Source: Pseudomonas delhiensis (lineage in GTDB: Bacteria; Pseudomonadota; Gammaproteobacteria; Pseudomonadales; Pseudomonadaceae). Taken from it: a stretch of 64,000 nucleotides of DNA. How positions within the stretch are numbered: position 1 is the stretch's first letter; every line of letters starts with the position of its first letter. Shown one piece after another: positions 43,642-51,636 of this stretch. Below the pieces are notes generated by a model. That model was not told where the DNA came from, did not search any database, and was given only the letters and a program-made list of their open reading frames with translations. Position numbers and translations under genes: made by a program. The DNA lies in assembly GCF_900187975.1 (NCBI RefSeq), contig NZ_FZPC01000011.1, forward strand, positions 1-64,000. Reading direction: 5' to 3'.

Positions 43642-44545
43642 GGTCGACCTGCTGCCCGAAAGCGCCCTGCCCTCCAGTCGCGTGTTCTGCATGGTGGGCA
43701 CCAACCGCAGCGACTATGAGGTGGCCGCGGGCCTGTCGCGCACCTTCGTCGGCCACGGCAGCGACGGCCTGGTGCGCATCGAGAACGCCACCCTGCACGG
43801 CCTGAACGCCGACGGCACGGTCGGCGAGGAATGCGCCAAGGCCTTCGCCTACCGCTCGCACTCCGGCTTCTTCGGCATCGTCAACAGCGAGGAGAGTTTC
43901 CAGAACCTGGTGCGCTTCCTGTTCGGCAACGTGCGCGTCGACATCTGGCTGGACGTCGACGAGCTGCGCCTGCCCAAGGAAGTGCTCGACGCCGCCGATG
44001 GCGCCCCGGTCAACGCGCTCTACCAGATCGAGCTGCTGGCCTCGCCACGCAGCAAGCCCTGGTACCTGTCGCGGCGCACGGCGGAAGAGGATTCCGCGGC
44101 CTGCCTCACCCAGGCGCAGTGGAAGCCGGGCACGCAGCTGTACCTGTCCAGCGTGTTCCTCGCCGAGTTCGGCAAGGTCGACCCCGAACTGCCCGGCCTG
44201 GCCTACAGCCTCACCCTCGGCGTGCGGGTGCCGGACTACGAGATCGACAAGCGCTTCTGGCCCAACAGCCACTACGAGGGCAGCTACCTGTACCGCGACA
44301 CCGTGATCATCCAGCTGGAACGCCCCAGCGACGGCGGCGACCAGTGGACCATCCGCTACGCCTGGCAGAACACCGGGATGAACACCTCGACCATCCCGCT
44401 GCAGGCCAGCGAGCTGGACGGCAGCGGCATCCAGGTGCTGCTGCCGATCGACAGCGACGTCCACGGCAACCCCGCCGCCGCCGCCATCAAGGGCCAGGTG
44501 CGGCTGATGGTCTCGACCTGGAACCCGGAGGGCACCTGGCCCTGA
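43640..44545 (+). pseudogene. C-terminal part of an alpha/beta-hydrolase (esterase) gene, 5' end lost
   Basis: The frame KVDLLPESALPSSRVFCMVG, TNRSDYEVAAGLS enters abruptly at about 43640. It contains GHGSDGLVRIENATLHG (likely catalytic Asp) and RSHSGFFGIVNSEE (likely catalytic His), but no GXSXG nucleophile motif lies upstream because that half is missing. Remaining sequence (WYLSRRTAEEDSAACLTQAQ, YAWQNTGMNTSTIPLQ) is intact to the TGA at 44545. This is best explained by a deletion joining two neighbouring genes, though a second function for the isolated C-terminal part cannot be excluded. Confidence 0.7.
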
Positions 44546-44625
44546 CGACCGCCTGCACAAATCTTCCAGACGCCGCCCGCCCGCGGGGTATGCTGAACCA
44601 CTCGCGGGCGCGGCGGAGGCGCGGC

Positions 44626-45462
44626 ATGCACAGCGGCAACTGGATCGACCTGGCGCAGGATGCCGACACCGGCATCGAGACCCTGCGCGCCCATTTCAAG
44701 GGCCACGCCTACGATCCGCACTGGCACGACAGCTACCTGATCGGCTTCACCGAAACCGGCGTGCAGCAGTTCCGCTGCCGCCAGGCGCGCAACGTCAGCA
44801 CGCCGGGCAAGGTGTTCTTCCTCGAGCCCGGGGAGATCCACGATGGCGACGCGCCCACCGCCGGCGGCTTCACCTACCGCATGCTCTACCTCGACCCGCA
44901 GTGGCTGGAGCGCGAGGTGGGCGCGCTGTTCGAGGAGGCCCCGGCCGATTGCCAGTTGAGCGTACCCCAGGTGCTGTTCGACGACACGCGCATGGCCGCC
45001 GCCATCGACGCCGCCTTCCAGGCCGTGCACGGCCAGGACCTGCGCATCGTGCGCCAGGCCGCCCTGGACGAGCTGCTCGGCGGCCTCACCCGGCGCCTGC
45101 ACTGGCGCAAGCGCGTCGACAACCACCCGCGCCTGCCGCTGGCGGCCCTGCGCGCGCGGGACTACCTGCATGCCAACCTGATGCAGGACATCGACCTCGA
45201 CGACCTCGCCCGCGCCGCCGGCTGCGACCGCTTCCGCCTCAGCCGCGCGTTCAAGGAGGCCTTCGGCCTGCCGCCGCATGCCTACCTGGTCCAGCTGCGC
45301 CTGGCCCGTGCGCGCCAGTTGCTGGGCCGCGGCCTGGCTCCGGCACAGGTCGCCGCCGACCTCGGCTTCGCCGACCAGAGCCACCTGGGCCGCTGGTTCC
45401 GCCGCGCCTATGGCGTTACCCCGGCGTATTACCGGCAGCGCTGCTCAAAGCTTCCAGACTGA
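44626..45462 (+). CDS. AraC-family transcriptional regulator
   Basis: This 278-residue protein has an N-terminal cupin-like AraC ligand domain (HWHDSYLIGFTETGVQQFRC, FLEPGEIHDGD). The C-terminal AraC HTH lies at about 185-275 (DLDDLARAAGCDRFRLSRAF, VAADLGFADQSHLGRWFRRA). The ATG at 44626 has GGAGGC 6 nt upstream and is preferred to one 12 codons earlier. It is followed after 51 bp by a LysE-type exporter gene, a common pairing in which the regulator controls export of an amino acid or related compound. Confidence 0.9.
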   Translation: MHSGNWIDLAQDADTGIETLRAHFKGHAYDPHWHDSYLIGFTETGVQQFRCRQARNVSTPGKVFFLEPGEIHDGDAPTAGGFTYRMLYLDPQWLEREVGALFEEAPADCQLSVPQVLFDDTRMAAAIDAAFQAVHGQDLRIVRQAALDELLGGLTRRLHWRKRVDNHPRLPLAALRARDYLHANLMQDIDLDDLARAAGCDRFRLSRAFKEAFGLPPHAYLVQLRLARARQLLGRGLAPAQVAADLGFADQSHLGRWFRRAYGVTPAYYRQRCSKLPD

Positions 45463-45513
45463 CGCCCGGCCCGCTGCGAGCATGCCGGCTCCACGTCCCA
45501 CGGAGCCCACGCC

Positions 45514-46119
45514 ATGATCCAGGCCCTGCAGCAATGGCTGCCCTTCCTCCTGTTCGCCTTCGTCGCCGCCATCACCCCGGGGCCGACCAACCTGCTGATC
45601 TTCAGCAACAGCGCCCGCCACGGCTGGGGCGCGGCACTGCCCATCGTCCTCGGCGGCTGCGGCGGCGCCGCGCTGGTGGTGCTGGCGGTAGGCAGCGGCC
45701 TGGGCGAGCTGCTCGCCGGGCGGCCGCAGGTGCAGGGCATCATGGCCGCCGCCGGGGTGCTGTGGCTGACCTGGCTGGCCTGGCAGATCTGGCACAGTCC
45801 GCCCCCCGGCCTGGAAAGCGCCGCACCGGCGCGGCGCATCGGCCTGCTGGACGCGGCCCTGCTGCAACTGGTCAACCCGAAGAACTGGACCGTGGCCCTG
45901 GCGGTGATCGGCGTCTACGCAGGCCAGGGCGACGACCGCCTGCTGCGCATCCAGTTGATGTCGCTGCTGTTCTTCATGGTCGGCGTACCCTGCCTGAGCG
46001 CCTGGGCCGGGCTCGGCGCCGGCAGCGCACGGCTGTTGCGCTCGCCGCGCGCGCTGCAGCGGCTGAACCGGGCGCTGGCGGTGCTTCTGCTGCTCTCGGC
46101 CTGGGCGGGGGTTTTGTAG
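45514..46119 (+). CDS. LysE/RhtB-family amino acid exporter
   Basis: This 201-residue inner-membrane protein has about six helices. ITPGPTNLLIFSNSARHGWG near 20-39 is the LysE family signature, and LLQLVNPKNWTVALAVIGVY near 113-132 is the conserved central motif. It exports an amino acid or similar metabolite. It is next to the AraC regulator on the same strand. Its TAG stop is the first part of a GTAGGA...TCCTAC inverted repeat (46116-46182). Confidence 0.9.
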   Translation: MIQALQQWLPFLLFAFVAAITPGPTNLLIFSNSARHGWGAALPIVLGGCGGAALVVLAVGSGLGELLAGRPQVQGIMAAAGVLWLTWLAWQIWHSPPPGLESAAPARRIGLLDAALLQLVNPKNWTVALAVIGVYAGQGDDRLLRIQLMSLLFFMVGVPCLSAWAGLGAGSARLLRSPRALQRLNRALAVLLLLSAWAGVL

Positions 46120-46182
46120 GAAGGATCGAGCGGAGCGATCCCCATCGCCAGGACCGCATGGGTTTCGCTCAACCCATCCTAC
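46116..46182. repeat. Inverted GTAGGA...TCCTAC element
   Basis: GTAGGAAGGATCGAGCGGAG at the left and GGGTTTCGCTCAACCCATCC-TAC at the right form a Pseudomonas dispersed palindrome. GGATCG-AGCGGAG-CGATCC and GGGTTTCGCTCAACCC are internal stems. The left end provides the exporter stop codon, the same arrangement as at 624. Confidence 0.65.
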
Positions 46183-46241
46183 GAGAAGCACCTCGGCGCG
46201 ACCTGCAAGACGACCCTGAATGGGCACACTTCGAGACGAAT

Positions 46242-46286
46242 GGTTTTACAAAAATAAAACTCGAAAGGTTATGCTTTTGTAAAACC
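46242..46286 (+). promoter_or_regulatory. Promoter and 12-bp inverted-repeat operator of the toxin-antitoxin pair
   Basis: GGTTTTACAAAA (46242-46253) and TTTTGTAAAACC (46275-46286) are perfect inverted copies with a 21-bp gap. TTTACA (46245-46250) and TATGCT (46270-46275) provide -35 and -10 elements 19 bp apart, so both arms overlap the promoter. This is expected for autorepression by the antitoxin-toxin complex. Confidence 0.75.
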
Positions 46287-46304
46287 TCAACAGGAGGCAT
46301 GTTC

Positions 46305-46544
46305 ATGACCACTCTTGCCCTGCGTAAATCCGGGGGGTCCCTGATCATTTCGGTTCCCGCCGCCTTCGTCGCCCAAAACAAGCTGCACGCCGGTAGTCAG
46401 GTTGAGTGCAACATCGTCGAGGGAGCCCTGGTGATCAAACCGATGACGCGCCCGAGCCTGGCACAGCTGATCGCCGAAACGCCCAAAGACTCGCTCGCCC
46501 CGGACTGGGACAACATGCAGGCCGTAGGCGCTGAGCAATGGTGA
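46305..46544 (+). CDS. MazE/ChpS-like antitoxin
   Basis: This 79-residue AbrB-fold protein reads MTTLALRKSGGSLIISVPAA followed by GSQVECNIVEGALVIKP, the swapped-hairpin DNA-binding domain. A C-terminal tail (LIAETPKDSLAPDWDNMQAV) would wrap the toxin. The ATG at 46305 lies 7 nt after AGGAGG; an ATG at 46299 is too close to it. It overlaps the toxin gene by 7 nt. It should neutralise the downstream RNase and repress the operon. Confidence 0.88.
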   Translation: MTTLALRKSGGSLIISVPAAFVAQNKLHAGSQVECNIVEGALVIKPMTRPSLAQLIAETPKDSLAPDWDNMQAVGAEQW

Positions 46545-46894
46545 GGCGCCCACCGAGCGTTCCCGACCGCGGTGAGATCTGGCACCTGCAGTTCGATCCC
46601 TCGACGGGCCGTGAAATGATCGGCGACCACTTTTGCCTGGTCCTGTCGAAACGCGAATTCAATGAAATAGGCCTGGCCCTGGTCTGCCCCATCTCGCAAG
46701 GCACATCCAGTGTGGCGCGCAACCAGGGCTTCCTTGTCACCCTGATGGGCGAAGGCACCGACACCCAGGGCAATGTCCACAGCCACCAGGTGCGGACGCT
46801 GGACTGGAGGGCGCGCCGAGCCATGTTCAAGGAAAAAGCCCCTGACTCCGTAACCAACTACGTGCTTTCGCTGGTCGGGGCGATCCTGGAATAA
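46538..46894 (+). CDS. MazF/PemK-family mRNA interferase toxin
   Basis: This 118-residue protein has the MazF layout: PDRGEIWHLQFDPSTGREMI (strand 1 and the conserved Gly-Glu-Ile-Trp), HFCLVLSKREFNEIGLALVC and PISQ, then HSHQVRTLDWRARRA. The family cleaves mRNA at short sequences when free of antitoxin. It most resembles ChpB. A GC-rich hairpin CCCGCCGGC/GCCGGCGGG at 46906-46926 follows the stop and may aid termination. Confidence 0.9.
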   Translation: MVRRPPSVPDRGEIWHLQFDPSTGREMIGDHFCLVLSKREFNEIGLALVCPISQGTSSVARNQGFLVTLMGEGTDTQGNVHSHQVRTLDWRARRAMFKEKAPDSVTNYVLSLVGAILE

Positions 46895-46905
46895 CCCCCC
46901 CATCG

Positions 46906-47215
46906 CCCGCCGGCCCTGCCGGCGGGATCGCGGACGGAGTCCGCTCCTACGGTTCGCGGGGAAGCACGGTATTCCACATTCCGGCGCGATTCGCGGATGA
47001 GATCCTACGCTGCGCCACCCGCGCCATTCCCCTGTAGGAGCGCGCCCTGCGCGCGAATCGCGGGCAGGGCCCGCTCAATTGTCGTGAGGCCTGGAGTTTC
47101 CTCGTGGGACTCTGTCCGCGATTTGGCGGATAACGCCTGCGCCTACGGGAATGGCGTGGGATCGTAGGGGAATAACCGTTCGCGGTTATCCTACGGGGAA
47201 TGGTGCCGGGGCGTC
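46906..47215. repeat. REP-rich intergenic region
   Basis: The segment contains the hairpin CCCGCCGGC-CCT-GCCGGCGGG (46906-46926), ATCGCGGACGGAGTCCGCTC-CTAC (46927-46950), a REP unit GTAGGAGCGCGCCCTGCGCG (from 47034), and GGATAACCGTTCGCGGTTATCC-like palindromes (47165-47195). No gene is supported between 46895 and 47221. Confidence 0.7.
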
Positions 47216-47221
47216 CGGCCC

Positions 47222-48031
47222 CTACCAGCGGTAGCGCAACAGCCGGCCGATGCGCCCCAGGGTGGGCCAGCGCTGCATCAGTTGCACGAACGCGCGTGAC
47301 GACCAGGCCATCCGCCGGCATTCCTCGGGGGTATAGGTGAGCCTTTCCTCGACCAGGCGCAGCCCCGGCACCAGCGCCTCCAGTTCCGCGGGGTCGTCCA
47401 GTGCCCAGTGCACCTGGGCGCCACGTGCCCAGAACGGCAGGAACAGCCCCAGCATGCGGATGCCGAAGCGGTTGTAGCCGTCGAAGATCAGCTCGCCGTG
47501 GGGGCTGCGCGCCAGCAGCCCGCGCAGCAGCGCGCTCACCTCGGCTTCGCGCAGGTAGGGCAGCAGGCCTTCGGCGACGATCAGCAGCGGGCGGCCGCTG
47601 GGCAGCGCGTCGAGCCAGGCCGGCTCGCCCATGGCCCCGGGCAGCAGGGTGCAGCCTTCGCGCGCCGGGTACACCTCGCTGCGCAGCGCCAGCACGTCCG
47701 GGTAGTCCACTTCGAACCAGGCCACGCTGGCCGGCGGGTCGAGGCGGAACACCCGGCTGTCCAGGCCGCAGCCCAGGTGCGCCACGCAGGCGTCGGGGCG
47801 GGCGGCGAGGAATTCGGCGGCCCAGCGGTCGAGCTTGCAGGCGCGCAGGGCGATGCCGACGTAGCTGCTGCGGCCCAGGCGAAAGCGCGAGAAGTCGTAG
47901 TCCAGGCGCGCCAGCGCGGCGGCCGCGAAGCGGTCCTGCAGCAGCGAATCGGGCAGGCGGCTTTCCATGGCCTTGGCGTAGAAGGTGATCAGCAGGGTCT
48001 GCTTGACCCCGCCGAGCTGGATGTGTGGCAT
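47222..48031 (-). CDS. SAM-dependent methyltransferase (leucine carboxyl methyltransferase/PPM1-like family)
   Basis: This 269-residue protein begins MPHIQLGGVKQTLLITFYAK and has the LCMT-type SAM site AHLGCGLDSRVFRLDPPASV near 88-107, followed by WFEVDYPDVLALRSEVYP (acidic ribose-binding residues) and LLIVAEGLLPYLREAEV. The group includes polyketide- and small-molecule O-methyltransferases such as TcmP-like enzymes. No biosynthetic partners lie nearby, so the substrate is unknown. Confidence 0.88.
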   Translation of the reverse strand: MPHIQLGGVKQTLLITFYAKAMESRLPDSLLQDRFAAAALARLDYDFSRFRLGRSSYVGIALRACKLDRWAAEFLAARPDACVAHLGCGLDSRVFRLDPPASVAWFEVDYPDVLALRSEVYPAREGCTLLPGAMGEPAWLDALPSGRPLLIVAEGLLPYLREAEVSALLRGLLARSPHGELIFDGYNRFGIRMLGLFLPFWARGAQVHWALDDPAELEALVPGLRLVEERLTYTPEECRRMAWSSRAFVQLMQRWPTLGRIGRLLRYRW

Positions 48032-48122
48032 GGGCGGCTCCCGGGGCGGACGATGGCACCGCCCTCCCCGGCAAGCCTAGGACCGCATCGCCGGATGCCG
48101 CAAGCGCAGCGGCGCCGCCGGT

Positions 48123-48767
48123 TTAGCGCAACCGCAGGCGGGCCCAGTCCCGCGGGGCGATCTCGCCGGCCAGCTGCAGGCCGCCGCGGGCATCGCTGAA
48201 CAGCACCAGCGAGGTGCCGTAGCCGGGGGTTTCCAGGTCCTGGTGGCTGAGCGTCTGGGCCAGCTGCTCCATGCATTCGCTGTGGGTGACGAGGATCAGG
48301 TTGCGGTGGCTGGCCTTGTGTTCCAGCACGTGGTCGAGCAGGTCGCCCTTGCAGTCGGCGACCCAGGCCTGGCCCAGGGTGCCGTCGCCGAACATCAGGC
48401 TGGCGGTCTGGGTGGTGCGTGTCAGCGGGCTGGCGTAGACGTCGGCGTTGCCCAGGCCGAAGCGGCTGCGGTAGTCCTCGCCCAAGGCCGTGGCCAGCGC
48501 CCCGCCGCGCACCGTGATGCCATCCTCGGCGCCCAGGCAGGGGGCGTCGGAGCGGTCGCAGCGCTCGGCGTGGCGCACCAGCACCACCACCTCGCCCAGG
48601 CGCCAGTGGTGGGCCAGGTCGTCCGGGCTTGGCAACGGCGGGTGCTGTTGCGCCACGCTGGCCGCGCCGCACAGGGCCATCGCCAGCACGCCGAGCAGCC
48701 CGCAGGCCAGGGCCATGATGCGTCGGGGTGGGCGGCCAGCGCCCTGTCGCACGGTTTTCTGCCTCAC
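48123..48767 (-). CDS. Exported histidine phosphatase family protein
   Basis: About 214 residues from a GTG at 48767. The start is uncertain: a GTG at 48812 and an ATG at 48716 are alternatives; 48767 keeps a basic RRI n-region before the hydrophobic signal segment MALACGLLGVLAMALCGAAS. The phosphatase motif VVLVRHAERCDRSDAPCLG holds the phospho-His, with VYASPLTRTTQTA and LILVTHSECMEQL (second His) downstream. It is periplasmic and resembles Ais/PmrG-type phosphatases, but no lipid A genes are near. Confidence 0.8.
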   Translation of the reverse strand: MRQKTVRQGAGRPPRRIMALACGLLGVLAMALCGAASVAQQHPPLPSPDDLAHHWRLGEVVVLVRHAERCDRSDAPCLGAEDGITVRGGALATALGEDYRSRFGLGNADVYASPLTRTTQTASLMFGDGTLGQAWVADCKGDLLDHVLEHKASHRNLILVTHSECMEQLAQTLSHQDLETPGYGTSLVLFSDARGGLQLAGEIAPRDWARLRLR

Positions 48768-48956
48768 TTCGCCACGGGCCTCGCAGGGGATGGGTCGGAG
48801 CGCGCCCGGCACGCTGCCGGATGCTGGCCGCCATCCTGCGTGGACGAAGGTGAAAACTCCGCGAGGCGGATGTGAGGATTTCGTTGAGCGGCGCCCGCCG
48901 CCGATGCCGACGAGCTGCCGGGCCGGGGCCGTCGGCGGGCCCCGGCCCGGCGGGCG

Positions 48957-49385
48957 TCAGTCGCTGATGCCCTGGATGTCGTTGAAGGTGGACAGCAGGG
49001 TGTTCAGCGCGTCCAGGCTGCGATCCTTGTCCGGGGCCTTGGCATGCAGCTCCCGCACCGCGCCCTCGACTGCCGCGTTGGCGGCCTTCCAGTCCTCCGG
49101 GCTCCTGCGCTTGAGCTCGGCGGCGGCGGCGCGCCACTTGGCCTGCAGGGTGTCGACCTTGGCCCGGGCGGTGGCGAAGTCGTCGGCGCCCACCGCGTCG
49201 AGCGACTCCTCGGCCAGGCGGCCGTATTCGCCGAGGTCGCCCAGCGGGCCCTGCTGGTCATCCGCCTCCATGCCGCTGGGCGGCGCGGCGTCCTCGGCCC
49301 AGGCCGGGTTGTGTGCGACCGGAACAACAGCAACCAGCAGCGCCGCCAGCGCAGCTGCCCATACCGTCCGCGAGGAAGAACTCAT
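48957..49385 (-). CDS. Periplasmic hypothetical protein, helical
   Basis: The 142-residue product starts at the ATG 49383-49385 after AAGGAGCCAGACG. A signal peptide (about 1-30, ending HNPAWAED) precedes an acidic, alanine-rich helical body (LAEESLDAVGADDFATARAK, VDTLQAKWRAAAAELKRRSP). The likely form is a soluble helical bundle in the periplasm. It has no recognised domain. It stands alone, divergent from the second structured leader. Confidence 0.75.
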   Translation of the reverse strand: MSSSSRTVWAAALAALLVAVVPVAHNPAWAEDAAPPSGMEADDQQGPLGDLGEYGRLAEESLDAVGADDFATARAKVDTLQAKWRAAAAELKRRSPEDWKAANAAVEGAVRELHAKAPDKDRSLDALNTLLSTFNDIQGISD

Positions 49386-49567
49386 CGTCTGGCTCCTTAG
49401 CGTGGCCAATGTAGCTTCGGGGAGTGTAGAGGCTGGGCCGGCAAAATTGCAGCCGGCGGTCACGGCGCCGGCAAACCGAGAACTCCCCTGAGAAAAACCT
49501 TATCAAGGAATCCCCCTACAGCACATAACGCCCAGCTCCCACAGCCCGGCTCGTTAGTCTTCCCGGC

Positions 49568-49587
49568 GTCATGGCATTTGCCATGAC
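49568..49587 (+). other. Perfect hairpin at the start of leader B
   Basis: GTCATGGC (49568-49575), loop ATTT, GCCATGAC (49580-49587). It lies just after the TTAGTCT promoter-like element and about 90 nt before the conserved stem. It has no T-run, so it is probably a 5' stabilising hairpin rather than a terminator. Confidence 0.5.
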
Positions 49588-49677
49588 AGGGTGTCGCAAC
49601 CCAAAGGTCCTTCAGCACAGCAGCAGCAGAAATCAAAGCAAGGCGCCACGTGCGTCACGCTTGCCTTGGTTATGGCT

Positions 49678-49781
49678 GGCCGTGCAGGGCAGGCTTCCGC
49701 CTGGCCGGAACTCTCCTTGGACCTCCGGTTTGCGACCCCTGCACGGCCCGCCGCCCCCCGTGTCGCAACGGCAGCGGCGGG
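49678..49781 (+). ncRNA. Structured leader RNA, copy B
   Basis: An outer 12-bp stem GGCCGTGCAGGG (49678-49689) / CCCTGCACGGCC (49737-49748) encloses CAGGC-TTCC-GCCTG (49690-49703) and CCGGA (49705-49709) / TCCGG (49724-49728). A third helix CCCGCCGC/GCGGCGGG (49747-49781) follows, sharing 2 nt with the outer stem. Relative to copy A, one outer pair changes G-C to A-U and one inner pair changes U-A to A-U while pairing is kept. The small-protein ATG is 29 nt downstream. Confidence 0.75.
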
Positions 49782-49809
49782 TTCCACCCGGTCCAAGGAG
49801 CGTAAGGAA

Positions 49810-50163
49810 ATGCACCAGTTCCCTTCCAAGCCCGCGCCCCTCCGCGGCGAGAAAGCCCGGTCGAGCGCCCGGCAAGAGTCCTTCAGGGTTCATGAATTCA
49901 AACCCCTGCCGGAAAGCTCGCAGGCCTTCTGCGAAGTGCTTTACATCGACGCGCTGGCCCCCGCGACACAACTGCTCGACACGGCCCTGCAGCGCCTGCG
50001 GGCGCTCGGCGGCCTGCTCGACCTGCTCGAAGACCACCCCGCCGCCAGCGCCTCGCAGTGGGACCTGGCGCGCTGGAGCACGACCTTGCGCATGCTCCAC
50101 GCAGATGCCCAGGCGCTGCTCGAAGCCGCGCACCAGCGCACCCAGGAGGAGCTGCCGGGCTAG
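49810..50163 (+). CDS. Small protein following structured leader B
   Basis: The 117-residue product starts at ATG 49810 after AAGGAGCGTAAGGA. A basic, variable N-terminal 35 residues precede the conserved part EVLYIDALAPATQLLDTALQ, RLRALGGLLDLLE, shared with the protein at 41841, and a helical tail (TTLRMLHADAQALLEAAHQR). Cytosolic, function unknown. The co-occurrence of gene family and RNA leader at two loci 8 kb apart suggests duplication of the whole unit. Confidence 0.72.
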   Translation: MHQFPSKPAPLRGEKARSSARQESFRVHEFKPLPESSQAFCEVLYIDALAPATQLLDTALQRLRALGGLLDLLEDHPAASASQWDLARWSTTLRMLHADAQALLEAAHQRTQEELPG

Positions 50164-50174
50164 CCGGCCCCGCC

Positions 50175-51269
50175 TCAGCGGCTGGTCTGCAGGCGGCGGC
50201 GCGCGGCGTGGCGTTCGAGGGCCAGGTCGATCAGCCGGCCGACGAGCTCGCTGTAGCTCATGCCGGCGGCCTGCCAGAGCTTGGGGTACATGCTGATACG
50301 GGTGAAGCCGGGCAGCGAGTTGAGTTCGTTGACCAGCACCTCGCCGTCGTCGGTGAGGAACACGTCGACCCGCGCCAGGCCCGAGCAGCCCAGCACCTGG
50401 AAGGCCTCCACGGCGAGCTGGCGGATGCGTTCGCTGGCCCGGGCGTCGATGTCCGCCGGCACCACCACGCGGGCGGCGTCTTCGTCGATGTACTTGCTGG
50501 CGTAGGAGTAGAAACCGCCGCGCACCACGATCTCGCCACAACCGCTGGCGATGGGTTCGTCGTTGCCAAGCACCGCGCACTCGATCTCGCGGCCCTTCAC
50601 CGCGGCCTCCACCAGCACCTTGTCGTCGAAAGCCAGGGCCTGCTGCACGGCGGCATCGTAGCCGGCCGCGTCCTCGACCTTGCTGACGCCCACCGAGGAG
50701 CCCAGGTTGGCCGGCTTGACGAACAGCGGCAGGCCCAGGCGGCGCTGCGCCTCGGCGAAGGGCAGGCGCGCGGCGCTGGCGCGGGTCAGGGTGACGAAGG
50801 GGGTGATGGCGATGCCGGCGTCGCGCAGCAGGCGCTTGCTCACGTCCTTGTCCATGCAGATGGCCGAGCCGAGCACGTCGGAGCCGACGAAGGGGATGTC
50901 GGCCATGCGCAGCAGGCCCTGCAGGCAACCGTCCTCGCCCTGGGTGCCGTGGACGATGGGGAAGATCACGTCGACGTGGTCCAGCAACTGGCGGCTACCG
51001 GTTTCCACCAGCTGCCGCTCGGCCTTGCCGGGCACCACGGCCAGCTCGCGGTTGGAGCGGTTGAGCGCGATCAGCGCCGGGTTCTCCTGGTTGAGCAGGT
51101 AGTCGGAGGCGTCGTTGAGGTGCCAGCGGCCTTCCTTGTCGATGCCGATCAGCACCGGCTCGAACCGCGAGCGGTCCAGGGCATCGACTATGTTCTTCGC
51201 CGACTGCAGCGACACCTCGTGCTCAGCCGAACGCCCACCGAAAATCACCCCGACACGCAACTTGCCCAT
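50175..51269 (-). CDS. ddlA: D-alanine--D-alanine ligase
   Basis: This 364-residue ATP-grasp enzyme starts [20 protein letters not shown], the diagnostic Ddl N-terminus. It contains [38 protein letters not shown] (ATP lysine loop), [16 protein letters not shown] and the metal-binding [20 protein letters not shown]. It makes the D-Ala-D-Ala dipeptide for peptidoglycan. At this length and without mur/fts neighbours it fits the DdlA type rather than the DdlB of the division cluster. It faces the small-protein gene tail to tail. Confidence 0.96.
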   Translation of the reverse strand: MGKLRVGVIFGGRSAEHEVSLQSAKNIVDALDRSRFEPVLIGIDKEGRWHLNDASDYLLNQENPALIALNRSNRELAVVPGKAERQLVETGSRQLLDHVDVIFPIVHGTQGEDGCLQGLLRMADIPFVGSDVLGSAICMDKDVSKRLLRDAGIAITPFVTLTRASAARLPFAEAQRRLGLPLFVKPANLGSSVGVSKVEDAAGYDAAVQQALAFDDKVLVEAAVKGREIECAVLGNDEPIASGCGEIVVRGGFYSYASKYIDEDAARVVVPADIDARASERIRQLAVEAFQVLGCSGLARVDVFLTDDGEVLVNELNSLPGFTRISMYPKLWQAAGMSYSELVGRLIDLALERHAARRRLQTSR

Positions 51270-51636
51270 GACTGCCTCCAGCTTGCTGATGGGCGCTTCT
51301 TATCATGGTGGCGGGGATTTTTACAGGACGGTGGTCGGGTGGGCTTGCGGAGGGTGTTCTGTCGGTCGGGGTGGTGCCTGTACTGAAGAGCGCCCTCTCC
51401 CCAGCCCTCTCCCTGAAGGGAGAGGGGGCTTGTCCGTGCCGAGAACAGGCATGGTTTCTGCCGGAAACCTTCGGTGCTGCCGGCTAACTCCAGAATGCCC
51501 AGCTCTGCCCAACGGTCCCCTCTCCCTTCAGGGAGAGGGTTAGGGAGAGGGGGCGGAGTCCCCCAAAACACCGCTGCTACAGGTAACTACCCTTCGCGAG
51601 CAAGCTCGCTCCTACGAAAAGCGCGAGAACCCAGCC
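51270..51636. repeat. Intergenic palindromes and REP unit
   Basis: No gene. CCCTCTCC...GGAGAGGG palindromes lie at 51388-51428 and 51520-51561 in opposed orientation, the same type as at 11975-12085. A REP unit in reverse orientation, TTCGCGAGCAAGCTCGCTCC-TACGA, lies at 51593-51617. Confidence 0.7.
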
